Of a DNA stretch of 64,000 nucleotides, positions 40,837 through 49,003 are shown in pieces; within the stretch, counting starts at the first letter, position 1; each line of letters begins with the position of its first letter. Made by a program: the position numbers and the translations under genes. The notes beneath the pieces were generated by a model that searched no databases, was not told where the DNA came from, and saw only the letters and a list, made by a program, of their open reading frames with translations. Location: the NCBI RefSeq assembly GCF_013385175.1, contig NZ_JABZEO010000003.1, positions 310,001 to 374,000 on the forward strand, written 5' to 3'. This stretch comes from Allochromatium humboldtianum (lineage in GTDB: Bacteria; Pseudomonadota; Gammaproteobacteria; Chromatiales; Chromatiaceae).

Positions 40837-41249
40837 CAGTCGCCCAGCGCAAGACAGCCTATCTCTTCGCCCTGTTCCTCGGACTCGCGCCGCTGGTCGC
40901 CCTGACCGCGCAGGCGAGCGAGGAAGCGGTGTCGCCCTATCCCGGATACATGGCGCTGGAACCGCCGCTGATCGTCAATCTGGCCAAGCCGCGCAGTTAT
41001 CTGAAACTGAGCATGCAGTTCTTCATCGAAACCCAGACCGACGCCGACCTGATCACGCTGCACATGCCGCGTCTGCGCGACCGCATGATCAGTCTGCTCG
41101 GCGGCCGGGATGGGGCGCAGATCATGACCACGGAGGCACGCGAGCAATTGCGGATCGAACTGCTCGACAGCCTGCGCAAGACCATGATGGAACAGACCGG
41201 GCGGCCGGCGGTCAGCGCCGTCTACTTCACCGACTTCATCGCCCAGTGA
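40833..41249 (+). CDS. FliL-like flagellar basal-body-associated protein
   Basis: 138 residues with one N-terminal signal/anchor (LFALFLGLAPLVALTAQA) and a FliL-type domain (YMALEPPLIVNLAKPRSYLKL; FFIETQTDADLITLHMPRLRD). FliL surrounds the stator units and modulates torque. The start overlaps the chemoreceptor stop (ATGA), so the two are co-translated. This is far from any other flagellar structural gene in the window, and the sequence looks shorter and more divergent than a standard FliL, so it may be a paralogue. It converges on the STAS gene. Confidence 0.82.
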   Translation: MTVAQRKTAYLFALFLGLAPLVALTAQASEEAVSPYPGYMALEPPLIVNLAKPRSYLKLSMQFFIETQTDADLITLHMPRLRDRMISLLGGRDGAQIMTTEAREQLRIELLDSLRKTMMEQTGRPAVSAVYFTDFIAQ

Positions 41250-41281
41250 ACGCCCGTGGGTGCTCGATCGCGAGCCGACGC

Positions 41282-41587
41282 TCAATCGAGTTGGAAGAGT
41301 TTGTCGAAGTTGGCGATCTTGAGCACCCGGCGCACCTCCTCGCTGCTGCCCGCGATGCGCACGCTGCCCGGATGGCCGCCCACGTGCTCGCGTAGCAGGA
41401 GCAGCATCCCCAGGGCCGAACTATCGAGATAGGACGCCCGGGTGAGATCCACGACGAACCGCATGGATCCGGGGGCGATGTTCTGATACGCATTCCTGAA
41501 GTCCTTGTGCTGCGCAAAATCGAAACGCCCGTCGATGGAGATGGTCACCACGCCCTTCTCTCGATCGATACGTGATGTGACGCTCAT
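41282..41587 (-). CDS. STAS-domain protein (anti-sigma factor antagonist type)
   Basis: 101 residues, one STAS domain. The phospho-acceptor motif is YLDSSALGMLLLL, with Asp-Ser-Ser at the expected loop, and the beta strands VVTISIDGRFDF and MRFVVDL fit the fold. No kinase (RsbW/SpoIIAB type) lies beside it, but it closes the minus-strand chemotaxis run directly after cheB, suggesting a role in the same signalling network, possibly phosphorylation-controlled. Such single STAS proteins occur at the ends of chemotaxis clusters in gammaproteobacteria. Confidence 0.88.
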   Translation of the reverse strand: MSVTSRIDREKGVVTISIDGRFDFAQHKDFRNAYQNIAPGSMRFVVDLTRASYLDSSALGMLLLLREHVGGHPGSVRIAGSSEEVRRVLKIANFDKLFQLD

Positions 41588-41617
41588 TCATACACTCCTG
41601 GTCAATAACACTTCTGT

Positions 41618-42670
41618 TCAATGTTTGCGCTTGGCCGCCAGCCCCTTGAGCAGGGCGGCGGCGATGTCCGGCAGGGGCAGCACCTCGACGGCGCCGCCCC
41701 GCTTGACCGCCTCGCCAGGCATCCCCCAGACCACACTGGTCGCCTCGTCCTGGGCGATGGTGTGCACCCCGAGATCATACAGTTCCTTGAGCCCCTGAGC
41801 CCCATCGGCGCCCATGCCGGTCAGGAGCGCGGCGGCGGCATTGGCGCCGGCAGCCCTGGCCACCGAGCGAAAGAGCACATCGACACTGGGCCGATGACGG
41901 TTGACCGGCTCGCCGCGATCGAGCCGGCAGACATAGCGCGCGCCGTCGCGGGCGAGTTGCAGATGGTAATCGCCGGGCGCGATATAGGCATGTCCCAGCA
42001 TGATGCGATCGCCGTCGGCGGCTTCCTTCACCACCAGCCCGGTCTGACGGTTCATGCGCTCGGCGAAGGCGGCGCTGAAGCCGGCCGGGATGTGCTGGGC
42101 GATGACCACGCCCGGCGTGTCGGGCGGCAGGCGCATCAGCACCTCCTTGATCGCCTCGGTGCCGCCGGTCGAGGCGCCGATGGCCAGGACTCGGTCGGTG
42201 GTGCGAAACGACGAGATGGCGCGTGCAGGCTGTGATTCGGCCGTCATCGCCGGTGCGACCTGCAAGGGTCTGACCTTGATGGTCGCGGCCGTCCGGATCT
42301 TTTCGATCAATTCGTCGGCATACTCGCGCATTCCGGCGGCGATCGGTCCGTCGGGCTTGCGCACGAAATCCACCGCGCCCAGTTCGAGTGCGTGCAGCGT
42401 CACCTCGGCCCCGCGCTCGGTGAGCGAGGATACCATCACCACCGGCATCGGTCGCAGCCGCATGAGGTTGCGCAAAAAGGTCAGCCCGTCCATGCGCGGC
42501 ATCTCGACATCGAGCGTAAGCACGTCCGGATTCAGCTCCTTGATGCGATCGCGCGCCACATAGGGATCCTGGGCGCTGCCGACGACCTCGATGTCGGGGG
42601 CGGCTGCCAGGATCTCGGTCAGCAGCTGACGCATCAGGGCCGAGTCGTCGACGACAAGAACACGTATCAT
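41618..42670 (-). CDS. cheB: Protein-glutamate methylesterase/glutaminase CheB
   Basis: 350 residues: receiver domain (about 1-125; [27 protein letters not shown]) followed by the methylesterase domain with [14 protein letters not shown] (Ser), [21 protein letters not shown] split around the His, and [13 protein letters not shown] (Asp). It removes methyl groups from chemoreceptors, and phosphorylation by CheA activates it. It lies between the second chemoreceptor and the STAS gene; the spacing of 10 bases to the chemoreceptor upstream suggests one operon. Confidence 0.96.
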   Translation of the reverse strand: MIRVLVVDDSALMRQLLTEILAAAPDIEVVGSAQDPYVARDRIKELNPDVLTLDVEMPRMDGLTFLRNLMRLRPMPVVMVSSLTERGAEVTLHALELGAVDFVRKPDGPIAAGMREYADELIEKIRTAATIKVRPLQVAPAMTAESQPARAISSFRTTDRVLAIGASTGGTEAIKEVLMRLPPDTPGVVIAQHIPAGFSAAFAERMNRQTGLVVKEAADGDRIMLGHAYIAPGDYHLQLARDGARYVCRLDRGEPVNRHRPSVDVLFRSVARAAGANAAAALLTGMGADGAQGLKELYDLGVHTIAQDEATSVVWGMPGEAVKRGGAVEVLPLPDIAAALLKGLAAKRKH

Positions 42671-42680
42671 CTGCGATCCC

Positions 42681-43904
42681 TCAAAACAGCTCGATGCCGC
42701 CTTCGTCCATCGAGTTCTGACTCACGGCACGATGGGCGGTGGCCACCAGATCGGCGTGCAGTGCATCCAGCCGAACCCGGGCTTGTTCGATGTCATGGGC
42801 CGAACGGACCTGACCGAGCGGGATGCGCCGCAACTCGGCGACGAAGCGATCCATGAGTTCGATGCGAATCTCGGCGCGTTCCAGCACCTGGCGGGCGATG
42901 TCCTCGAATTGCAGCAAGCGCACCGCCGCGCCGACATTGCCCTGGAGCCGGTCGACGATCCGGTTCAATTCATCCAGGCCCACCGACATCTGGGCGTTGA
43001 GTTCCTGGACCTGTTCGATCATGTCGTCCATCGAGCCCTTGGCGCTGATGGAGGCGTTCATGTCCTGCGAGGCCATGCGGCCGACGATCTCACGGGTCTC
43101 GGCGAAGACCAGTTGGGCCTGCTCGACCTGCCGGCGGATATGATCGTTGAACTCGGCGGCGTCCTGGGAGAGCTTGCGCACCTCCTGGGCCACCACCGCG
43201 AAGCCGCGTCCGGCCTCGCCCGCGCGCGCCGCCTCGATGGCGGCATTGAGCGCGAGCAGGTTGGTCTGGCGGGCGATGCGCTTGGCCCCATCGAGCTGCT
43301 CGAAGATGTGGGCCATCTGTGCCGAGAGGTCATCGATCTGGTGAGCGACATGGACGCTGTGCTTGCCCATGTCGATCAGTCGCTCGACGTTCTGCGCGAG
43401 CAGCCGACTGTTGGCTTCGAGGAAGTCGTTGACATCGATCAGCTCGCCATGGGTCTGCCCCGTCTGATCGGTCCTGGAGATCAGGTTCATCACCAGACGC
43501 TGCTGCGCCTTGGACTCGTCGGAGAGGCCGTTGAAACTGGCGTGGAGATCGCCGGCAGCGTGGCCGATCAGATCCCTGGCCTGCCGGACCGAATCGCGTA
43601 GCTCGTCCATCAGGGGCGCGAAGAGCTGATCGGTCTCGACCACCAGATCCCAGAAGGCACGCTCGTCCGGACTCTCCTGACGGTGGCCGTCGTCCCACGC
43701 GGATGTCTGGGCCGCACCGCCTCCCGCCCCCAGGACGAGCCACAGCGGCCAGACCACGACCAGCAGCGACGCCCCGACCCAGGCCGGAACCAGCCCCGGC
43801 AGCAGCAGAACCTGGAGCAAGGCCGCCAGACCGAAGAGCAGCGGCGGCCAATGGGGTTTGAGGGTCTCCAGGATGGTCCCGACTCGAATCCGTGCCACAT
43901 TCAT
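42681..43904 (-). CDS. Chemoreceptor-like protein with no evident sensor domain
   Basis: 407 residues. Two adjacent hydrophobic helices near the N terminus ([18 protein letters not shown] and [16 protein letters not shown]) with almost no loop between them form a membrane hairpin. The rest is helical with the chemoreceptor hairpin tip [21 protein letters not shown] followed by [13 protein letters not shown]. No periplasmic ligand domain, HAMP or PAS is apparent, so it probably senses a membrane or cytoplasmic property, or acts as an adaptor. It is tightly placed between cheD (four-base overlap) and cheB, a position often held by receptors modified by CheD. Confidence 0.88.
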   Translation of the reverse strand: MNVARIRVGTILETLKPHWPPLLFGLAALLQVLLLPGLVPAWVGASLLVVVWPLWLVLGAGGGAAQTSAWDDGHRQESPDERAFWDLVVETDQLFAPLMDELRDSVRQARDLIGHAAGDLHASFNGLSDESKAQQRLVMNLISRTDQTGQTHGELIDVNDFLEANSRLLAQNVERLIDMGKHSVHVAHQIDDLSAQMAHIFEQLDGAKRIARQTNLLALNAAIEAARAGEAGRGFAVVAQEVRKLSQDAAEFNDHIRRQVEQAQLVFAETREIVGRMASQDMNASISAKGSMDDMIEQVQELNAQMSVGLDELNRIVDRLQGNVGAAVRLLQFEDIARQVLERAEIRIELMDRFVAELRRIPLGQVRSAHDIEQARVRLDALHADLVATAHRAVSQNSMDEGGIELF

Positions 43905-44512
43905 GAAAACAGCTCCACCTCGCCCTCGACCTTCGCCCGACGCAGCGTCTCACTGTAACTGAGTTCGCGCTCGATGATGGTGTCGTTGTGCATGCTACGC
44001 AGTTTCTTGACCAGCACCCGGCCGCTGGTCGGGAAGAAATAGACCTTGCGCGGGTAATTGCCCAGCAGATCCCTGGCGACCACCGGGATGCCCTCGGTGG
44101 TCAGATACTCGATCACGAACTCGGCATTGCGCTCGCCGACGACATGGTTCTTGAAGCCCGGCAGCACATTGCCGCCGCCGAAGACCTTGGCCTCAAGATT
44201 CGAGCGCCGCGCCCCGAGCTTGATCAACTGGTTGATCAGGATCTCCATCGCATAGTCGCCATAGCGCATCGAACGGCTGAAGCGCTCGTTGTCCTCGCGC
44301 TTGTCGTCCGGCAGCATGAAATGATTGATGCCACCGATGCCCCGGATCCGGTCACGGATACAGGCCCCGACACAGGAACCCAGCACCGTGACCATCAGGA
44401 TCTCGCGTGTCGAGACATAGTACTCGCCCGGCAGGATCTTGACCGCATCCATCTCGAAATGGCGGTCGTAGTAGAGATTCGGCGCCAGGACTTCCTCGAA
44501 TCCATGCTGCAT
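43901..44512 (-). CDS. cheD: Chemoreceptor glutamine deamidase CheD
   Basis: 203 residues. The catalytic Cys is in [14 protein letters not shown], the His in [11 protein letters not shown] and the following Thr region in [19 protein letters not shown]. It deamidates receptor glutamines and, in some bacteria, cooperates with a CheC-type phosphatase; no cheC is in the window. The C terminus extends beyond the usual end ([20 protein letters not shown]), typical of the beta/gammaproteobacterial form. It overlaps the receptor gene by four bases. Confidence 0.95.
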   Translation of the reverse strand: MQHGFEEVLAPNLYYDRHFEMDAVKILPGEYYVSTREILMVTVLGSCVGACIRDRIRGIGGINHFMLPDDKREDNERFSRSMRYGDYAMEILINQLIKLGARRSNLEAKVFGGGNVLPGFKNHVVGERNAEFVIEYLTTEGIPVVARDLLGNYPRKVYFFPTSGRVLVKKLRSMHNDTIIERELSYSETLRRAKVEGEVELFS

Positions 44513-44524
44513 AGCGGTCCCATT

Positions 44525-45373
44525 TCAATGTGTGTGCACAGGCGCGTAGACCGTCTTGCCCCGCAGGCGAAAGAGATTGGCGACATGGGCCAGACTCTCG
44601 GAGTGTCCGACGAAGAGCAGTCCGTCGGGACGCAACAGCGGGTGGAAGCGTGACAGGATCTTGGCCTGGGTCGGCTTATCGAAGTAGATCATGACATTGC
44701 GGCAGAAGATGGCGTCGAAAGGATCGCGCATCGGCCAGTGCTCGCTGAGCAGATTGAGCGGCTGGAACTCGATCAGGGCGCGTACCTCGGGCCGGACCCG
44801 TGCCTGACCGGCCCGCGCCCCCTTGCCGCGCAGGAAGAAGCGCTTGAGCTGAGCCTCGGGCAGTTTCTCGACCCGGTCCATCGCATAGATGCCCTCAGCG
44901 GCCTGACGCACCACGTTGGTGTCCAGATCGGTCGCCAGGATCTTGACGGGCGGCGTCCAGGAATCGAACGCCTCGATCAGGGTCATGGCCATCGAATAGG
45001 GCTCCTCGCCGGTCGAGCAGGCCGAGGACCAGAGCCGGATCGGGCGGCGGCCCTGGCGTTTGGCCTCCAGCGCGAGTTCGGCCAGCACGGGGAAATGATG
45101 CGACTCACGGAAGAACGAGGTCAGGTTGGTGGTGAGCGAGTTGGTGAAGTGCGGCCATTCGTCCGGATTGGAATCCAGGAAGTCCAGATACTCCTCGAAG
45201 GTGGTCAGGCCGGTGGCGCGCAGACGCCGGGCGATGCGGCTGTAGACCATGTCCATCTTGGCCGGACTGAGCGAGATCCCGGCGTGCTCATAGATCAGAC
45301 GCCGGATCTGCTCGAAGTCGCGTGACGTGAAATGGAACTCACGCTCACGGCTCACCGCCGCGCTCTCTGCCAT
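44525..45373 (-). CDS. cheR: Chemotaxis protein methyltransferase CheR
   Basis: 282 residues. The N-terminal helical domain (about 15-75) is followed by the SAM-dependent methyltransferase domain: LWSSACSTGEEPYSMAMTL, ILATDLDTNVVRQAAEG, DPFDAIFCRNVMIYFDK and LLRPDGLLFVGHSESL. It methylates receptor glutamates with SAM. It lies between cheW and cheD with gaps of 10-12 bases, so co-transcription is near certain. Neither receptor in the window ends in the pentapeptide that tethers CheR in E. coli, so recruitment may be direct. Confidence 0.96.
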   Translation of the reverse strand: MAESAAVSREREFHFTSRDFEQIRRLIYEHAGISLSPAKMDMVYSRIARRLRATGLTTFEEYLDFLDSNPDEWPHFTNSLTTNLTSFFRESHHFPVLAELALEAKRQGRRPIRLWSSACSTGEEPYSMAMTLIEAFDSWTPPVKILATDLDTNVVRQAAEGIYAMDRVEKLPEAQLKRFFLRGKGARAGQARVRPEVRALIEFQPLNLLSEHWPMRDPFDAIFCRNVMIYFDKPTQAKILSRFHPLLRPDGLLFVGHSESLAHVANLFRLRGKTVYAPVHTH

Positions 45374-45383
45374 GTCGTCGCGC

Positions 45384-45887
45384 TCAGGCCACGGCCAGAT
45401 GGGTCTGGTCGACCAGCCCCATCTCCTGGCTGGTCATGAGCTTCTCGATGTCGACCATGATGATCATGCGCTCGTCGAGCGTGGCCAGACCGTCGATATA
45501 GGCCGTATCCAGCACCGAGCCGAACTCGGGTGCGGGCCGGACCTGATCGCCGCGCAGGGCGATGACGTCCGAGACGCCGTCGACGACCACGCCCATGATG
45601 CGCCCGCTGATGTTGAGGATGATGACCACCGTGAACTCGTTGTACTCGACCTGCCCGAGGTGGAACTTCAGACGCATGTCGATGATGGGCACGATGATGC
45701 CGCGCATGTTGATCACGCCCTTGATGAAGTCGGGCGAGTTGGCGATCTTGGTCACGGCGTCATAGCCGCGGATCTCCTGGACCTTGAGGATATCGATGCC
45801 GTACTCCTCCTCGCCCAGGGTGAAGGTCAGATACTCGCGCGCGCTGTCGGTCGCGACCGCGCTGCCCTCCCGGCGCTCGTCGTTCAT
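45384..45887 (-). CDS. cheW: Chemotaxis coupling protein CheW
   Basis: 167 residues, one CheW domain ([21 protein letters not shown] ... [22 protein letters not shown] ... [11 protein letters not shown]). It bridges receptors to CheA. The ATG at 45887 gives an N-terminal extension of about 15 polar residues before the domain. It lies 42 bases downstream of cheA and 10 bases before cheR. It is the only cheW in the window. Confidence 0.95.
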   Translation of the reverse strand: MNDERREGSAVATDSAREYLTFTLGEEEYGIDILKVQEIRGYDAVTKIANSPDFIKGVINMRGIIVPIIDMRLKFHLGQVEYNEFTVVIILNISGRIMGVVVDGVSDVIALRGDQVRPAPEFGSVLDTAYIDGLATLDERMIIMVDIEKLMTSQEMGLVDQTHLAVA

Positions 45888-45929
45888 GATCTCGGTCTCC
45901 CCTTGTCTCGTTTGAGTGTTCGGTCTTGG

Positions 45930-48350
45930 CTAGCCGCCCCGGCGGCTGAGCCGCACCAGGGCATCGACGTCCAGGATCAGAGCCACGCGCCCGTCGCCCA
46001 TGATGGTGGCGCCCGAGACGCCCTCCACCTTGCGATAGTTGGTCTCCAGGCTCTTGATGACGACCTGGTGCTGGGCGACCAGCTCGTCGACCAGCACGGC
46101 GGCGCGTCCCTCGTTGGTCTCGACGATGACCAGGATGCCGTCGAGCGGATCGGGCTCGGGCTGGCCGCTGTTGAAGACGTCGTGCAGGCTGACCATCGGC
46201 AGGTATTCGTCGTTGATCTGGGCCACGCGCCCCTTGCCGACGACGGTCTTGAATTGCTCGGCGCGCGGCTGGATCGATTCCTGGATCACGGTCAGCGGCA
46301 GGATGAACATCTCCTCGCCCATGCGCACCGAGAGTCCGTCGAGGATGGCGAGCGTCAGCGGCAGGCGGATGGTGATGTGCGTGCCGCGTCCGGCGGTCGA
46401 GTCGACCTCGACCCGGCCGTTCATGTCCTCGATGTTGCGGCGCACCACGTCCATGCCGACACCGCGCCCCGAGATGTCGGTGACGCGCTCGGCGGTCGAG
46501 AAGCCGGCGTGGAAGATGAGCTGCCAGACGTCCTTGTCGGGCGGATTGTCCGGCATCGGGATGCCCTGCTTGGCGGCCTTGGCCAGCAGCTTTTCGCGAT
46601 TGAGTCCGCCGCCGTCGTCGCTGACCTCGACCACCACGCTGCCGCCGCGATGGCTGGCGCGTAGCACGATCTCGCCGGTCTCGGGCTTGCCGGCGGCCAG
46701 ACGTGCCTCGGGGCGTTCGATGCCATGATCGATGCTGTTGCGCACCAGATGGTTGAGCGGATCGGCCATGCGCTCGATCAGACCCTTGTCGAGCTCGGTG
46801 TCCTCGCCGACGAGCTTGAGCGTGACCTTCTTGCCGAGACTGGCCGCCGTGTCGCGCACCACGCGCGGGAAGCGGTTGAAGACGAAGCTGATCGGCATCA
46901 TGCGGATCGACATCACCGCTTCCTGCAGGTCGCGCGAATTGCGCTCCAGGTTCGACAGCCCGCCCATGATGCGCTCATGGACGACCGGGTCGAGTCCAGC
47001 GGCCGAGTCGGCGAGCATGGCATGGGTGATGACGAGTTCGCCGACCAGATTGATCAGTTGGTCGACCTTCTCGACGCTGACGCGGATGGACGAATCGGTC
47101 GTGGCTGGGCGTTTGGGGGCATTGCCCGATGCGGCGCGACCGTCGCGTGTCGGGGCCGACTTGGTCGAGGCGGCGGCTCCGGTCGCGGCTGAAGCTTCAT
47201 CATCCGCTCGCGACTCGGGCGAGCCGGGCGCGGGGTTGAAGAGTCCGAACCCGAGTTCGTCGTCGAGTCGATCCTGCTGGGCCACAGCGGCCACCCGCTC
47301 CATGCCGGGACTGCCGCCGAAGAGTCCATAGCCCCTGTGTTCCTGGTCGAGCGCCGCCTCGCTGCCGGGAGCGTTGCGGAAGAAGCCGTAGCCGTCGGAT
47401 TCCTGGATCTCGGCCTCGGCCTGGAAATCGGCTTCCTGGGGCTGATCCGGAGTCGAGGTCGCGTCCGGAGCCTCCGCTCGTTCTTCGGTGCCTTGTTCGG
47501 TTCCGGGCGCGCCCTCGAAGAAGCCGTAGCCCAGTGCGTCCTGATCCGGCTCGGGAGCGGACGCGGCCGAATCAGGCGAGGCTTCGCCTTGCAGACCGGG
47601 CGCATCGGTGAAAAAACCGTAGGCGGTTTCGGTCTCCGTCTCGGTTTCAGCCGACGCTTCAGGCGTCTCGACCGTATCGATCTGGACCTGCCCCGGCTCG
47701 CAGACGAAGGCCAGGATCTCTTCGATCGCGCCGCGTCCGGCCGTGGAGGTCAACTGCCATAGACAGCGCTCGCTCTCACCATCGCCGAGATCCTGAATAC
47801 GCCCCAGCTCGCCCAGCGCCTCGAACAGCGCCTGACGCTCGCCCGGCGTGCCCTGGCCGATACCGGCCGGGGCGAACGCGAGACGCCAGTGCGTAGCCGT
47901 GTCCTTGGTCTCAGACTCAGTTTGGTCCGCCGAGGATACCGGAGCCTCCCCGCCGCCTTCGTCCGAACGCGCCAGTCGTTCCAGATGTTCGCAGACCTCG
48001 GCCACGCGCGCGTCTTCGTATTCCTCGCCCTCCTGATGGGCCTGGAGCTGGGACTTGAGAACATCGCCGGCCTGGAGAAAGGCATCGACCATCTCGACCG
48101 TCGGGTCCAGCTCCTGCTTGCGCAGCCGGTCGAGCAGGGTCTCCAGCACATGGGTCACTTCGGCCATGTCGCTAAAGCCGAAGGTACCGGCCCCGCCCTT
48201 GATCGAATGCGCGGCCCGGAAGATGGCGTTGAGGGTTTCCAGATCGGGCGCCTGAACGTCCAACTCCAGCAACAGGCTCTCCATCGCCGTCAGGTTCTCG
48301 CCGGCCTCCTCGAAGAACACCTGATAGAACTGACTCATGTCGATGCTCAT
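45930..48350 (-). CDS. cheA: Chemotaxis histidine kinase CheA with repeat-containing linker
   Basis: 806 residues. P1/Hpt has phospho-acceptor His48 (FRAAHSIKGGAGTFGFSD). A second domain near 150-225 (WRLAFAPAGIGQ...FVCEPGQ) resembles a response-regulator-binding P2 or a further Hpt-like fold. A long acidic, Pro/Ala-rich linker (about 226-420) carries five copies of a YGFF..APG motif. P3 dimerisation starts at IRVSVEKVDQLINLVGEL; P4 has NHLVRNSIDHGIE, EVSDDGGGLN and DISGRGVGMDVV; P5 CheW-like domain ends the protein (VLVDELVAQHQVVIKSLE). It autophosphorylates and passes phosphate to CheY and CheB. It lies 32 bases after cheY. Confidence 0.96.
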   Translation of the reverse strand: MSIDMSQFYQVFFEEAGENLTAMESLLLELDVQAPDLETLNAIFRAAHSIKGGAGTFGFSDMAEVTHVLETLLDRLRKQELDPTVEMVDAFLQAGDVLKSQLQAHQEGEEYEDARVAEVCEHLERLARSDEGGGEAPVSSADQTESETKDTATHWRLAFAPAGIGQGTPGERQALFEALGELGRIQDLGDGESERCLWQLTSTAGRGAIEEILAFVCEPGQVQIDTVETPEASAETETETETAYGFFTDAPGLQGEASPDSAASAPEPDQDALGYGFFEGAPGTEQGTEERAEAPDATSTPDQPQEADFQAEAEIQESDGYGFFRNAPGSEAALDQEHRGYGLFGGSPGMERVAAVAQQDRLDDELGFGLFNPAPGSPESRADDEASAATGAAASTKSAPTRDGRAASGNAPKRPATTDSSIRVSVEKVDQLINLVGELVITHAMLADSAAGLDPVVHERIMGGLSNLERNSRDLQEAVMSIRMMPISFVFNRFPRVVRDTAASLGKKVTLKLVGEDTELDKGLIERMADPLNHLVRNSIDHGIERPEARLAAGKPETGEIVLRASHRGGSVVVEVSDDGGGLNREKLLAKAAKQGIPMPDNPPDKDVWQLIFHAGFSTAERVTDISGRGVGMDVVRRNIEDMNGRVEVDSTAGRGTHITIRLPLTLAILDGLSVRMGEEMFILPLTVIQESIQPRAEQFKTVVGKGRVAQINDEYLPMVSLHDVFNSGQPEPDPLDGILVIVETNEGRAAVLVDELVAQHQVVIKSLETNYRKVEGVSGATIMGDGRVALILDVDALVRLSRRGG
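47223..47621 (-). repeat. Five YGFF..APG repeats in the CheA linker
   Basis: Within CheA residues 244-376, five short motifs recur: YGFFTDAPG (244), YGFFEGAPG (275), YGFFRNAPG (321), YGLFGGSPG (341) and FGLFNPAPG (368). Spacing is irregular (31, 46, 20 and 27 residues) and the intervening sequence is acidic and low-complexity, so this is a conserved-motif array rather than a slipped tandem duplication. Confidence 0.85.
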
Positions 48351-48382
48351 GGCCCTTCCCCCTCAGCTCTGGCGCGGCGCGT

Positions 48383-48748
48383 TCAACCGATCACTTTGCG
48401 GACGACTTCCAGCAGCTTGGCCGGGTCGAAGGGCTTGACGAGCCAGCCGGTCGCGCCAACCGCTCGGCCCTGGCTCTTCATGGCGTCGCTCGACTCGGTG
48501 GTCAGCATCAGGATGGGCACCGACTTGTAGGTCGGCAGGGCGCGCAACTGCTTGATGAGGCTCAGTCCATCCATGCGCGGCATGTTCTGGTCGGTGAAGA
48601 TGAGATCGAACTTGCCGGAGCGTGCCTTGTCCAGACCGTCCTGTCCGTCGACCGCCTCAGTGACCGTATAGCCCGCCTCCTTCAGCGTGAAGGAGACCAT
48701 CTGTCGAATGGACGCCGAATCGTCCACGGTTAGAATCGTCTTAGCCAT
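48383..48748 (-). CDS. cheY: CheY-type single-domain response regulator
   Basis: 121 residues, one receiver domain. Conserved residues are the acidic pair in TVDDSASIR, phospho-acceptor Asp in LIFTDQNMPRMDG, Thr in MLTTESSD and Lys in GWLVKPFDP. It is of the Chromatiaceae/betaproteobacterial CheY type encoded directly before cheA. It is the first gene of the minus-strand chemotaxis operon; an AAGGATCC ribosome-binding site precedes the ATG. No cheZ phosphatase gene is present. Confidence 0.95.
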   Translation of the reverse strand: MAKTILTVDDSASIRQMVSFTLKEAGYTVTEAVDGQDGLDKARSGKFDLIFTDQNMPRMDGLSLIKQLRALPTYKSVPILMLTTESSDAMKSQGRAVGATGWLVKPFDPAKLLEVVRKVIG

Positions 48749-49003
48749 GTCGTTGGATCCTTGAAAATTGCGAGTAGCCCGATCGCCGACGGCTCGACGG
48801 AGCCGGCCGCTCGGTCAAAGGGGTAATACTGAAGATTTGCGCCACGGTTGTCGACCGTCGATCACGGAGACTCACGCCCGTCAGGGTTCGCCCTTATATA
48901 CCGGCGACTCGGACGAATGCCAGTCCATGTGCGAAAATCCGGCAGGAAAATCGGCTCGCCGGGCCTGTTGCCACTCTGATAACCCGAGGTCGTTTGCCGC
49001 ACG

